From Megachile rotundata (lineage: Eukaryota > Arthropoda > Insecta > Hymenoptera > Megachilidae): a stretch of 64,000 nucleotides of DNA. Below, one piece after another: positions 32,211 through 44,529 of the stretch. The notes beneath the pieces are model-generated. The model did not search any database. It saw nothing but the letters and a program-made list of their open reading frames with translations, and was not told the origin of the DNA. The stretch's first letter is position 1; each line of letters begins with the position of its first letter. The position numbers and the translations under genes are program-made. Where the stretch lies: positions 2,852,001 to 2,916,000 of the forward strand of contig NC_134988.1 in assembly GCF_050947335.1 (NCBI RefSeq), in the 5' to 3' direction.

Positions 32211-32809
32211 CTCACAACTAAACTGACTAACATAGCCTTTTTTCTTTTAGAGCCTAAAATATCACTGAATTGCGGTTTCTCAGCCAAGAAGCACGGTATT
32301 TGCCTTTCGACATCGCCTTCTATTGCCGGTATAGCTAGCCGGTGGGGTTTGTTTGTTAGTTTCGCTTAGGCTCCTACTTTTCTCAACCCGGCTGGGGTTG
32401 GGCTACGGCAGTGACCACTTGGTTGATGCGCCCCTTCCTGTGAAAACGCAGGCTAGCCGCCTTCAAAGAGGTTTTATTTTACCTTATATGTATAATCCCA
32501 AACAGGCACTGTCTAAACGCATACGTACCGTTCCATTTCAATTACACCATAAACAAAAGACAACATGCACCCTAATATATACCTAGGGCAATCACACTTA
32601 TCTTTACATGCAATTTGCATAACAATATAACATTCAATGTAAATAATAACTAGTAGAAAATAATAAATAATGTGTCATAAATAAAGAAAATACACGATAA
32701 TCCAAAATATATGTGTACACAAGAAAAGGGTGCTATTAAACACAACGCAATCAGAAGCGCGTAATTATAATATATACACAACACGTCACCACGTTAATAA
32801 ACACCGTAA

Positions 32810-33265
32810 TCAAAAGCCAGCATTTTTATCATTTAATTCCTTTTTTTTTAGAATATTGGTGATAATCTGGGTATATTTATCCCCGTTAGATGTCTCTGCT
32901 AATATAAAATCTACATTATTATCAGGTGTAATCGCGTACCCGATATCAGCAGCTAATTCATTAATGGTGAATTCCTTCCAAAAAACACACTCAAAGGACG
33001 TGTGTTTCACATCATCGTCAGGTGCGCCACAATAGTTGCACCTCGAGGTGTTTTTTTTTCGAAATCTTTATAGACATGCATTAAAATTACCCTGCCCGGA
33101 CAGAAACTGCGTGATATAATAATTTGTTGTTCTCTGTTTCCTATTAGACCACTTTTTAACCACAGGTATTAACCTTCTTGTCCAACTAACAGTCCTGGTA
33201 TGCATAGTCCAGTGTTGTTGCCATATATTGACACCCTCTTCCTATGCGGCCCTTTTAATTTCGTT
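32810..33265 (-). pseudogene. R1-type LINE, C-terminal ORF2 fragment
   Basis: Conceptual minus-strand reading gives WTRRLIPVVKKW, then YYITQFLSGQGNF, and after a frameshift RCNYCGAPDDDVKHTSFEC followed by a charged tail. The RLIP..W, TQ.L.GHG.F and C..C...H....C order is the C-terminus of R1-clade retrotransposons, with the CCHC knuckle. At least one frameshift and the missing upstream RT show it is dead and 5'-truncated. The sequence to its left (about 32330-32800) is probably its 3' untranslated tail. Confidence 0.7.
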
Positions 33266-33269
33266 CTTC

Positions 33270-34660
33270 TCTTTTTGTGTTAAGCATCGTTCACTTTCTA
33301 ATTTTCCTTTTTGTTTTAGGTATATTTTTTTGTATATCCCGGCGCACGTATCGAAGTGTACAAGATCCACGATTACCCCAGCCGCTGTTGCAAAAAAAAT
33401 ATTTAATATACATTTCTTTTACGGGCGAATGCCCACTTTTAAATGGTAAAAATAACCCTTAATGTTGGGGTTGAAATAGTTATTTTCACAAATATCTCAG
33501 GAACAATTAACCCTATTAAAAAAATGCAAATTTTTTTCGCTTTGGTAGGCCAATAATATGGCGTACGAGGATTTTTCAAAAATTTGTTGGTTTAAAAAAT
33601 ATGTTAAAAATGAACATTATTTTGCAAATATTTTTAATAAAAGGATGAACTATTTTTAACAAATTTCACATACATAAACTATAGGTATAATATGCAACAG
33701 TTGGAGCTATACACAAATTTTATACCATCTCTCCGGTGCACCGCTAATTTCAATACACAATGTTCTAGCAATTGTATTATATTACTTTTTTTATACTAAT
33801 TCATTTAAAAAGAAGTAAAAAGAAGTTTAGTGTCTATAGGTACCCCCATATAACATGGGGCCTCAGATAGATATACCGCTTGCCTCGCGTTATAAGCGTG
33901 TACTGATGGTTGTATTCGATGTACGGATAACATAAAAGCATGTATTGTACTTGTATGAAGTGTGATGACATCATTATAAATTTAGACCATGTGTAATTAA
34001 TGGAGTTGTATCTCTACATTTGAAACTGTTCCACGTTTGTGTAAAATAGTAGCTCTGAAGAGTGCTAGTCTTGTTAAAGTTCTAAAAAGAACTGTTTTTG
34101 CTATAACTCTGAAAATATCTAATCTTTAACATTCGTTAATCTTTTTACTCAAGAAACGAGAAAACGAAAAAAAAGCCAACAACACGCGGCGTTCCCAAGC
34201 GGTCACTCATGCAAGTACTATCCGCGCCCACCTCAGCTTGACTTCGGTGATCGCACGAGAACCGATTCTTTTTTTTGTAACAGAACATTTATTGTGCCAA
34301 TAAATAATAATATATACATATGGTACAACAAACCAAAACCAACAAACGGTATATGCATTGGGTTGGATATATACAATGAGATTATAGGCTTCGACATGGA
34401 GCACGCGCAATCTATGTAATGATTTCTAATACAGAATGTCTTTTTTCAACATGAGTGATGATAAACTTACGATTAAGGAATATACTTGTACAATGAAATT
34501 TATAATATAATATATTCAGAAACAGCACAGAGAACTGTATAAACGATATATAGATTTGACGTTGGGGTGTGAGGAAAAGAAAGAAAAAGAAAAGGAAGAA
34601 AAAAGAAAATGAAAATGAAGTTGGAGAAGGAAGAAAGGAAAAAATATCAAAAGATGTTTC
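33270..34660. other. Intergenic repeat-rich sequence, no gene
   Basis: Near 33420-33620 the wording AAATGGTAAAAATAACCCTT and GGGGTTGAAA resembles the interior of the CAAGNAAAC fold-back elements, suggesting an old relative. Elsewhere it is AT-rich with a purine-rich tract at 34565-34650. Frames at 33228-33449 and 34207-34410 lack motifs. Confidence 0.35.
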
Positions 34661-35657
34661 TACTCGGTGGGGAATAATACCCCATTCTTGTTAATATTAA
34701 TTTATAATATTTGTTATTTTAGCCACCAGTATTTCTCTGTGTCTAGTCTGTGTTTGTCTTTCCTATTTATGCTGGACAGTCTGTACTTAAAGCATATGTT
34801 GGGATCATTAAATTGGATGTTTTTATTGTATGTGATTATCTTGTCGACAGTTTTCCTAAATACGTGGTACAAAATTGGAACATTTCAGGGTTTTGTATGT
34901 ATTCCTTTGCTGTCAAGGAAGATGAAGGATTCCGGTGGAGTATATCCGATTTTTACGGTTTTTGTGAAATATAATGAATTTGGGTATGGTGAATGACATA
35001 TAAGGCTATTAGATGTTATTTTGATACTGTTGGCTCAGTGATTGCGTATAAGTTTAAGTAAAAATAGGTCTATGCGGATGATCTTGGCTCCTTTGTATAG
35101 CTTATGGTTGCTGATGAGTTTGGTGTAATTAGATTCTGGTGTTCTGTATTTGCTGGGGCAGGCTCATAAACATTTCCTTTCAAAGGTTCGCGGCTTCTTC
35201 ATGGTTCCAACGTTGATGTTGAACCATATTGGGCATTCGTAGCTCAAGATGGGTCGAACAAGAAGCTGGTAACATAGAATTTTCACGCGTTTATCTAGGT
35301 CTTTGAAGTAAAAGAGTCTTTTATGGATTAGAAAGGCTTTCTGAGCTTTTTCCATTTGTAGTCTGATGTGTTCGTTGTAAATTAGTTTGAAGTCCAAATG
35401 TGTGCTTAAATATAAGAACAGTTTTTTTATGGGGAATTTTCGTATTTGAACCTTTCGCATCGCGTATATGGAATGTAGTTTTGTGCAGTCTCCGGTGTTT
35501 CGAGCCCAACAAATATCCCATGTGAATTTGGTTATCGCGTGTACTGTGGAGTGTCTATGGCGGAAACCGAACTGATACTCTGGAATTACATTTTTAGATT
35601 TGCAAAAACTAACTATCGAGTTGTTTATGGCTGTTGTTCGCGCGCTGGGTAAAATAT

Positions 35658-36172
35658 TGTGGGAATGAGAGAATGACAGTGTGAGAATGAGAGAATGACG
35701 CTGTGCGGGAATGAGAGAATGATGCTGTCAGTAACCAACTGACCAAATGTCGATAATTAATCGTCGGTAATGAATGATATTAGAATATGTGTTTTGTCAT
35801 TTTGCGTAAGAGTTACCGACGTTTACCGACGTTTCAAGGTATTTTAGAGCGAGCGGGATTGATGAATTTTTTTTGAAAAGCCAATCGGGGAAAAAGAGCG
35901 TTGTTGATTAGAAACCGGGTCGTAAGAGAAGACGTATTAGAAAAATAGGCGTGAAAGTCGAAAAAAGTCGTGAAGATTCGGTGTTTATTAAAAGATTGTA
36001 AAAGTCGTTTATTTTTAAAAGTTCTGCGTTTTGCTAGTGTTAGAGTTAAGTTTTGTTTGTTAATGTTCGTGTTAAAATTTGTTCCTTGTTAAATAATAAA
36101 CAGAGTTTCTTTCTTTTGCACAAAACCGAATCAAAACGGTGCAAAACCATTCTTATCATTTTAATTCCTACA
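35658..36172 (+). repeat. Candidate solo LTR inside the Jockey remnant
   Basis: It begins TGTGGGAATGAGAG and ends TTTTAATTCCTACA, so nine terminal bases are inverted with one mismatch. An AATAAACAG signal lies about 75 bp from the end. Three GAATGAGAGAATGA units open it. Flanks are ATAT and GTAT, an imperfect four-base duplication. Confidence 0.6.
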
Positions 36173-36199
36173 GTATGAACTTTTTATTGCTGTTCTCGA

Positions 36200-37128
36200 A
36201 GGTTGTAAGTCTTCGTCGACACATGGCGTTTCCACAACTTGTTACGGTAATGGAAATTATATGTAGAATTATTGTTATAAAGTAGAATTTATGAAGTGGT
36301 TCAGAGTCCTCCACATTGGTGTGCCTAGGTCAATGAAGGATGTAGGTCATCATCCCACAAGTTGTAATGAATGTTGTATATTGTTGCTGTTAATAGTTAC
36401 TATGGTTCATCAGAGTGAGTATGCTTCACCGAAGATAATGTAAGACTGCCTTAGTCGCCTCTAAAAAGCTAGAAAACAAAGCAATGGGGGAAGTTCAAGA
36501 TGTGAAGGCGTTACCATAGAGGACCAATCAGGACAGAATGTTATTTGGAAAAAATAGTGATTGGTAACATGGTTCAGAAAATGAGATTGTGAGACTTCTA
36601 GCCCTTACTCCAAGTTTGTAAATAACGTTTTGTTAATAACATGACCCAAACAGTTGAATGATTTGGGTTTTTCAAAGGAAGTAGGGAATGGGCGCCATGT
36701 GTAGCTGTTTATTATTTGAATCCGAGTGTCTAGTCTCGCTTTAGTGGGGCACACTGTTAGACTGTTAATGGTTTGTTTGATGGAATCCGAGTGCTTAGTC
36801 CCGCTTTAGTGGGGCACACTGCTAAACTGTTAATGGTTTGATTGTCTGGCCCGATGGAAAAGCAAAGATTTGGTAAATACTACGTACAGCTGGTGTGCAC
36901 ATTTTAGGACCATTGAAATAAATTTCTTTTAGGAAAGATATATTGGCATTAGAAAGATGTGCTTTTCGGGCCTGTTAGAAGGCTATTGTCAATAGTTAAG
37001 AACGTCAAGTTGTGGAGATGTTCATGTGGTCTTAAATATCCGTTTAAGATTGTAAGAGTAAAACGTTATTGGGTTTGACAGAATACCCATAAATATTAAG
37101 CTAATTATAGTTCGAGCAACTCGGAACA
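36200..37128 (-). repeat. Dispersed element D, minus-strand copy with 63-bp tandem duplication
   Basis: Its minus-strand start TGTTCCGAGTTGC at 37128 interrupts Jockey RT sequence. It aligns with 31645-32210. Within it a ~63-bp unit (AATCCGAGTG...CTTTAGTGGGGCACACTG...TTAATGGTTTG) occurs twice in tandem at about 36718-36842; the plus copy has it once. The end toward 36200 is not sharply defined. Confidence 0.5.
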
Positions 37129-37420
37129 TCTGTTTCGAAGATCTTGCTAATATTTGGAAGAAGGCTAATCGGACGCTAGCTATTAGGACAATTGTCGTCT
37201 TTGCCTTCTTTCCTGATTGTTATCACTTTGGCTATCTTTCAAGTTGTAGGGAAATACACTAAGTTTAAGCAGTTGTTAAATATAATACTATAATGGAAAA
37301 TGTATTTCTGAGGAAAATTTTACAAGACGATATTGGGTATTTCATCGAAGCTGGAGGATTTTTTACTATTTAATTTTTTAAATGTGTTTAGGAGTTTAGA
37401 GTGAGGTGAACGGTGAATAA

Positions 37421-38390
37421 ATCGTAGATCGATTAACAATAACGAGAACTTTATTAATCGAAATGCGCGTGGTGTTCGAGAATCTAAATGTGACCGTACG
37501 AAACGAAGTCGGTTATGAGAATGACTTTTTCCGTTGCCTCTTGAGCCTACCCCCGCAAGCATGGGAGAAAACTCAAAAGGAGAAATCCCGTAAACAAACG
37601 ACGACGGAACATCATCTGGTCGGCGAAAGTTTTATTGTCTCCGGTACTTGGACATTTCACAGGCCCGGAAACGTCGACTTTGTAGCGGCGAAAAAATCAA
37701 CGCTGCACGCTACAAGAGTATGACGTGAAGTAGTTGGGGAGAAACGGATTCTTCGTCGCGGTTGTTCGAGGTGTTTTTATCGGAAAACGTGCAAATTATT
37801 ATGTTGTTTTCCCTATTCTGTTTTATTTCCTGTTCTAAGGTATTTATTTGTTGAGCTATTATGTTGGAGTGTTATTTCTTACCTATGTGCAGCTTTGTGT
37901 GTGTACTGACTCGAAGTATGTACCTAATATGTCAAGTTTGCTTTGAGTGTCGGTGATTATGAACGTGTTTAAATCTGCTGTTAATTGAGTGGGGTTTAAG
38001 TTAGCTTTGGCAAGAAGCTCGGTGTTTGTAGCGTGGATTTTAAGTGTCCCTATATCATTGCTTTCTTTTGTCTGAAATATGCTTTTTATGCAACAATTGA
38101 GGTGTTGGGGTAAGTGCCGAGAAGTTCAACTCACTCCTCCTACCAAAGGCATCCTGCCTCCCCATTCCGTGGCCAGATCCTTAGGGAACAACGTCCCTAT
38201 TCGACTAAGCAATGCAATAACAAACTGCCTGCCCTTTTCTACAATCTCACAAACTGACAAAACACACAATCCTGCGACATCTGATGACCACGCGACTCCA
38301 AGTCAATAGTCATTGTCTGTCGCCTCACTTGGACTCTCAAAAACAACCTTTCGCTTAGACCTCTCGCAGTCTATCCCTATCATAAATCGT
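37421..38390. other. Unassigned sequence with LTR-like minus-strand segment
   Basis: On the minus strand, 37790 to 37400 has a GC-richer body and then ATTAATAAAGTTCTCGTTATTG, which resembles an LTR with a polyadenylation signal. No boundary or partner was found. The 86-codon plus-strand frame at 37463-37723 overlaps this segment and has no motif. The rest, to 38390, shows nothing recognisable. Confidence 0.3.
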
Positions 38391-38392
38391 TA

Positions 38393-38595
38393 TAAAATAA
38401 TTTTAAGAAAAAAAATACGCCGACTTCGAAATGCAGTAAAAAGTATAAAATAATTTCTATTTCCTAATGAAGTAATTTCTATTTCATTCAATCATACAGT
38501 TACGTAACAGATATGAATGAAACCTATTTACTCGTTAGGTAATATATTAAATACATTTCAACCTTTTCGGAGGCGGCGTAAAATTAAAAATACTA
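38393..38595 (+). repeat. Repeat U, copy 1
   Basis: ATTTTAAG...CCGACTTCGAAATGCA opens a ~200-bp sequence ending TCGGAGGCGGCGTAAAATTA. Further copies are at 43092-43276 (same strand) and 47010-47202 (inverted). This copy has an extra ~20-bp duplication of AAGTAATTTCTATTTC. It abuts the truncated 5' end of solo-LTR copy 4. Confidence 0.7.
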
Positions 38596-40413
38596 TAAAT
38601 ACAAAATTAATTCTGTATGGAATATTCCGCAATCCTACGTGCCTACGTGCGACGATGCTCGCCCCGAGTTTTCTGGTATTCTCGCGCAATCTTAGAGAAA
38701 GATAGAAGTATATTTTACAATTAGGACACTATTAGTTATTAAAAACTATTAGCTAAACAAAATCAATTATCGCATATCGAACTTACTAACATTATATTAT
38801 CCGGAAATAAAGTCAAATGTTAGTTTATTGCAAAATAAACTGTAAAATATAATATTACTCTATAGAATGATCTAGAAGCATCGTATGCTTATACATTTAC
38901 ATCCGATCCTTATAGAATTCGTGCGCAATATATAGAAGAAGATAGACAATGTAATTTTCATTAAAACACTAATTTTTATATTAGAAACATAAACTATTAA
39001 GTAGAATGCGATATTAATAATGTAATTAAATCGTTCGTTTGCAGAATTAATGTCTAATTACGAATTTATACGAAAATTATATATTTCGACGTTATGGGAT
39101 TTTCCAAGAAATTGACAGGCCTGCGAGTATAAAAGGCCGAGCGAAACCCGCCTAAATCACAGAACAGTTTTCGAAGTCGAGCGAGCTAGAAGTCTTCAGA
39201 TAAGTATAACCGGAACAGTTTTCGCTGTTAAGAGCCGAAACGATTCTTAATACTTGATTGATAAATGTATGTGCGTCGTCGTGTCGACAATAATTAGCGA
39301 CGGTCTCTGACGCGTAGAATTTGTGACAATTCTCAAAGTCGGATATAAGTGGACTGTATTGAATGATTGACTTCGAGTTTAACAATAACAAACTTTATTG
39401 AATCGTGAGTGACTTGTGTGTAAGGTAAATGTATGAATTTAGAGTTGTGTAAATGTTGAACTTTGTATTTTGTATGTCTAATGTCTATTAAATGAATAAC
39501 TACTAATGTCTAATGATGTCTAATATCTAGCACTCCGACGTTTTTCCGCGATCCAGGAAAGCTCGGAGTGGGCGTTCATACTTTCTCGAACTTGGAAGGG
39601 ATAGCAAAAATGATGTTTCTATTGGATGACAAATACTGAGTAGAAGTGGCAAAAAAAGTGACGTAGTGAAAATTGGGTTTTTCCCAAAATGACCGTAGCG
39701 AGTAATAAACCTAAGGAGTACCTCGACATGAATGGAAAATGCAAACAAAAGACTCTACGACTACGGCTAAGGGTTCTGACCCCAGATGTACTGGCAATAA
39801 ATCAAGAAAAAACTGGCTAGAATGTAATGACTCCTTGGGTCCTATTTCTGCTACGAGTCAAAAGCTATTGAAAGTAACAAATGTTGTTTTCTGAAGGACC
39901 TAAAAATTATAAACTATTGTGCCCAAAACTTGGCCTGAGGTCTAATCCTCTCTAATGTATTCTACAACCTAACAGTAAAGCTAGTATACTCCATTTGGAT
40001 ACCTGATCGCTGAGTCGTTCTAGTAGCTAGTGAACAGCAAGCTCCCCAATTAAGCGATCTGGTTTTGGCTGTCAGTGCTCGTTTTGACAAAAAGGGTCAT
40101 GGACAATTAGTTGTCGAGTCAAATTAAGAAAGAGTAACTGTTCTAAGCAAAATTCATTGGATTCAGACAACTTTTGAAATTTGAGTTAATAAAAGAATAT
40201 TGTTCTGTCATTAGCGTAATTTCTGTAGTCGACTATACTGCGTTAGATAATAAATAAAATCATTAATTCGTCTAACTTTGCAAAAGCGTATTTAGGTACA
40301 CTTAGAGAATCACACTTAGGTCGAATTCCTCGCTGCGGTAGACTATGACGTGCTAATATTATTAGTTTCGTAAAAATACATTTATATAAACTCAGAAGCA
40401 GAATCACACTTAA

Positions 40414-41080
40414 CCAGTTGACAGTGGAATTTAGTTTCAAAAGGTCGCCATAGGGTGCGGAATAAAAAACAAGGAACGACGTGTATACACGTCGAACGCA
40501 GGGCAAATGGTACTATTATACATTTTGCGAAAAACCAGGAAGGATTACATTTTTATTCGTCAAAAAAACTAACAATTCGTTTTTGAGTATGTTATTCTTA
40601 TTAAAAGCTTGAAAATTGTAAGAAACAATACTATACATAATCAAGTCTTGTGTAAAAATGTATAAGACTTTACCTTACAGAGAAACGTGCCATTATTGGC
40701 CCTGCTAACTGCTGACGCAGTTTCTCAGCAAATCAACACTGGCCGTCCAAGTCGCGGGTTAGGTATGTAATTAGTTTTGATACGCGAGCCCCATATTCCA
40801 GTATATGGAATATTTCCATATGAAATATTAGATCTACTGGAAAGTTCTGTCCGTTTTTAGAATTAATCTAACCATTCTAAAACGGACAGAACTTTCCGCT
40901 AGACCTAATACGTAGCGGTCGTATTGGTAATGTAAAGGGTACATACCACCAAATAATATTCTTATTACATTTTATTGAGATTTCGAGTTTTTATAGTGAA
41001 TGGTAATTTTTTATTTTGCACGACGGGTATACACGTCAAACGCACCGCAGTAGAGATTTGGTTCGACGTGTATACACTGG
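40414..41080. mobile_element. piggyBac-like MITE inside solo-LTR copy 4
   Basis: This 667-bp element is flanked by TTAA (40410-40413, 41081-41084) with ends CCAGTTGACAGTG and the complement of TATACACTGG. It falls where copy 3 of the LTR reads TTAGGTAGGATTCATTATAA without interruption. GACGTGTATACACGTC, a perfect 16-base palindrome, lies near its left end; related GACG[T/G]GTATACAC motifs lie near the right end. No transposase is present. Confidence 0.82.
40828..40908. mobile_element. 81-bp palindromic mariner-type mini-element
   Basis: Ends are TTAGATCTACTGGAAAGTTC and the complement of GAACTTTCCGCTAGACCTAA, flanked by TA at 40826-40827 and 40909-40910. The arms share GGAAAGTTCTGTCCGTTTT. 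It consists of little more than two inverted termini and is nested in the piggyBac MITE. Confidence 0.7.
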
Positions 41081-41438
41081 TTAAGTAGGATTCATTATAA
41101 ATCACAAACGTATTAATCAAGTTAAATTTTGTCAATGCCATAGCTGTAAAAAAGAGAATCAAATAATATAGAATATCAAATTTAGTTAATTTTATAAAAG
41201 CATAGTTAGCTTTATCCGAGATTAGACTTAGGTACGATTTATCATAAAGTATTAACTAGTGAATTTTATTTTGTTAGACTCACAGTCACCAATTACGTAC
41301 TATTTAATTTGTTGAGTTCCTTATCACTAAACAATCAAAGTCTATTTAGTTTCTTTTGATCAAGCCAATATAGTTTTCATATTTTGTTGTTATTTGTAAT
41401 TTGTTATCTGTTAATTTATCAATTTCATTGTTTTTAAC

Positions 41439-41483
41439 CGACTTCGAAAAAGGAAGAGGTTACTCAATTCGATCAGTTTTTTT

Positions 41484-41522
<39 letters not shown>

Positions 41523-41957
41523 TTTATTTTCTATGTGTGCCCGCCTATTACGCCTAGCTGGATGCACCGATCAGAACGAAACCTTTTGCATCTGGTAGGT
41601 TCTGACTCCCCATTGGTACCATTATCAAAAAATTTTTCATTTTTCAATTGCAAAGTGTTGTTATTGCAAAAAAACCGGCAACTTTTGAAATAAACTTTTC
41701 TCGATTTTAGTGCGCTTTTAATATCTTATCACGGACATGATTCTGAACAATTTTGTTCATATAAAAATTTCGCGGAAAGCTTTAGTTTTCGAGATATTAG
41801 CGAAAAATTGTTGAAAAGTTTTGAAATCAACTTTGGACGATTTTAATGTCCTTTTAATATGTTATCAGGGGCACGATTCTGAACAACTTTTTCCTTATCC
41901 GCAATTAAGGGGAAGCTTTAGTTTTTGAGTTATTAGCGAAAAACTATTGTTACTAAT
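41439..41957 (+). repeat. Dispersed repeat R3, inverted copy
   Basis: It runs from TAACCGACTTCGAAAAAGG through a T-run and (ATT)n to two ~133-bp units, and is the reverse of 6905-7560. It interrupts solo-LTR copy 4 and is itself interrupted at its far end by the pogo-like MITE. Confidence 0.65.
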
Positions 41958-41958
41958 A

Positions 41959-42856
41959 CAGTATTCACTCCGTAAATGTTACTTTTGCCGGTCTCGATTG
42001 TACATTTACGGTAGAGGTCCTACATTCTTTGTAGTGTGCCGAACGTAGAAAGAGACAGCCATACAAAAGACAAAGAGGGATAGAGTTTCGAGCGTTCGGC
42101 AAACATGAAAGACTGCGTGTTGTGTCTTTTAAATTTAAAAATTAAAATTCTTTATTTTTGGTTTTTTGTCAATGGAACTTTTACCATCGTATTTGTCTCG
42201 TTTTTCTGATTAAAATGACACCAAACACGATATGATTACGATCGTAATTACTTATGTAACAAGCCATAAAAGTTTGGGATGTAACATTTACGGTAGAGGT
42301 GCGAATTCCTTCTAAAGGCTTGCTATACAAGTAATTATGATTTTAATTATACCGTGTTTGGTACCATTTTAATCTTAATCAGAAAAACAAGACGAATACG
42401 ATAATCAAAGCTTCATTGATGAAACCCCAAAAATAAAGAATTTTTATTTTTTAATTTAAAAGACAGAAGACGCACGAGTGTTTCACGTTTGCCGAACGCG
42501 TCAACCTTCTGCTTCTCTTTCTTTCCTATTCGCCGTCCTCTTTTATGTTAAAAACTTTAATCACTCGTTACACACACAATTGTTAACGTAATTATATCAT
42601 GTTTGGTGTCATTTTAATCAGGAAATCTAGACAAATACAACAGTAAAAGTTTCATGAAAAAATAGTAAGAAATAAGAAAGTTACAATCTTTTCCTTTGCT
42701 TGCATTAGTTGTGTCTCACCGATATTCGATCCTCATCGTTTCGGCGACCGATCGTGTTTCATTCTTGACTGATTTCGAGGGGGATCCCCCAGTAGTGGGG
42801 ATACAATTTTAACATTTACGGTAGAGATCTTTTTAACATTTACGGAGTGAATACTG
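41959..42856. mobile_element. pogo-like MITE, 898 bp
   Basis: Termini are CAGTATTCACTCCGTAAATG and the complement of CATTTACGGAGTGAATACTG, flanked by TA (41957-41958, 42857-42858). CAGTA ends with a TA target fit the pogo/Tigger group. ACATTTACGGTAGAG recurs inside, and a GCCGAACG core is shared with the 60284-61263 element. There is no transposase frame. Confidence 0.75.
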
Positions 42857-42858
42857 TA

Positions 42859-43091
42859 TATTGAATTCTACGTATGCCTCCGTGCCTCTGGTGGTGTATG
42901 AGTCAACATGCAATCGCCGATTTTATTTACCAATTTTACAACAATTAATAAAAAAAAAAAAATTGAAAAACGAATATCCATGTTGTCTTTTACTTAATTA
43001 TGTTCATGGCATTTACGCGGACAAAAAAAAAGCCCGGAAGAACTGTCTCACAGTATCCTATAAAATTCTCCCCATTCCACTAAAAAGCGTG
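42859..43091. other. Short unassigned segment
   Basis: This lies between the pogo-like MITE and repeat U. It contains A-runs and a 78-codon frame (42861-43097) without motif. Nothing can be assigned. Confidence 0.35.
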
Positions 43092-43263
43092 AAATAAAAT
43101 AATTTTAAGAAAAAAAATACACCGACTTCGAAATGCACTAAAAAGTATAAAATAATTTCTATTTCATTCAATCATACAATTACGTCACATATATGAATGA
43201 AACCTATTTACTCGTTAGGTAGTGTATTAAATACATTTCAACCTTTTCGGAGGCGGCGCAAAA

Positions 43264-43572
43264 TTAAAAATACCTCAGTAAACGTTGCTGCCAATAATCA
43301 GTTGATTGTGGTATGGCGTATTGGAAATTAATAAATCCTGAGAAAGAATATGATTCATTATAGATATATCTGGGACTATACGTAAATGTAACGACTGCAT
43401 CTTCATTTCGTAACGTTTCTGATATAAATGAAATTGAATCTACTTCTTTCGCGTGTGGAAGCCATGGATCTAAGAACCTATGAACGGAGCCCACGACGCG
43501 GCAATTACCAAATTTGCGGCAGATCGGCTCTATCTTTATAGAATATGCGGCGATCGAGTCTTTCCGTCGCAT
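43264..43572 (-). CDS. 102-residue frame of unknown function in U-flanked element
   Basis: The frame starts MRRKDSIAAYSIKIEP and contains GSVHRFLDPWLPHAKEVD and VVTFTYSPRYIY. Its composition looks more like real protein than the AT-driven frames nearby, and it ends a few codons into repeat U (stop in TTTTTAA). It could be a captured host exon; a possible donor (GAG|GTATTT) lies at its end. No family is recognised and an upstream stop precedes the ATG. It may not be expressed. Confidence 0.25.
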   Translation of the reverse strand: MRRKDSIAAYSIKIEPICRKFGNCRVVGSVHRFLDPWLPHAKEVDSISFISETLRNEDAVVTFTYSPRYIYNESYSFSGFINFQYAIPQSTDYWQQRLLRYF

Positions 43573-44529
43573 ACTCTATGAATCTAGATAGACCATAGTT
43601 CCATTCTATACGCACTAACACCTACTTCGCGGCGTGCTGTCGAGTTATATATACAGGGTGTCTCACAACTCGTGTAGGTCCCTGAAATGGGGGGTAGCCG
43701 ACGTGATTCTAAGCAACATTTTCCTTTGCAAAAATCGGGTTTGAAGCGTCGTTTTCGAGTTATTAACGAAAAACACGGACCAATCAGAGCGCCGGGATTA
43801 CGCGCGCCGAGAAGCGGCAGCAAAAGCTTCGAGCCGGTCGCCGGAGTGCGAGCGCGATCAACTGAGTTTTCCTCGGAACTGTCTTAACGTCTAATATGAA
43901 GTCTTTACATCGAAACTCAGTTAAATAACGAACAGAATAATTAAAAGTAATGTTCATTTATTCATTTCTCATGAAGGAGGATCGGAATTAGTTATGTGTA
44001 ATTAACATAAAGTATGCAAATGGAATTTATTGAATACTGCAATTCGTTATCGACAAGGAATATGACATTAAATATCGAAATTTTTTTGTTTTATTTCCGA
44101 CAATAATATTGGCCAACGAATTTACGTATTTTAATAGGAAATACTTATTCTGTTTGTTATAAAATAGAGTTTCAATGCGAGATCTAACAAATGTATTAAC
44201 GTCTCTACTAATTTACAGAAAATTTATTAAAATAAGACTCACCCATTCTTTGAAAATAATCCTGTTTGTTAATAATCCGAGAGTGAAAGTGATGGGGTAA
44301 TTGCCACTGGGTCGTCCTGCCGATGTTGACCTGTCGCAGACATTGGCACCTTATAACACAGCTGGTGGCACTCACAGGTCACTGCACTGTCTTTATTTCA
44401 AAACACTTTTGTTTTCACTTTCACTTTCTGGAGAATCCCAGGTAAAAGGTATTGTTCCTCCCGATGCCTCCGAGGGTGTCCGAAAGGGGCCGATTATTTT
44501 AATATTGTCCTGGACTGCTCCTGTGATTA

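Larger units (their letters stand above)
34665..37420 (-). pseudogene. Jockey-type LINE, broken copy split by LTR-like insertions
   Basis: On the minus strand, RT pieces run from 37420 downward: KLNSKKSSSFDEIPNIVL, then PISLLPNISKIFE-like residues around 37150. After an interruption (37128 to about 35658) come IPEYQFGFRHRHSTVHAIT (near 35600-35540) and, after an internal deletion, YLSTHLDFKLIYNEHI and ILCYQLLVRPILSYECPIWF (35460-35160). The C-terminal tail continues to about 34665 with stops and shifts. The palm motif region is missing, so the copy is inactive. The order and wording are those of Jockey-clade ORF2. Confidence 0.72.

Noticed and set aside
34667..34996. 109-codon plus-strand frame with hydrophobic stretches resembling a membrane protein
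   Set aside because: It is antisense to the C-terminal tail of the minus-strand Jockey remnant; hydrophobicity comes from AT-rich codons.
37463..37723. 86-codon plus-strand frame possibly a small gene
   Set aside because: Overlaps an LTR-like segment whose signals (AATAAAG) are on the minus strand; no start context or domain.
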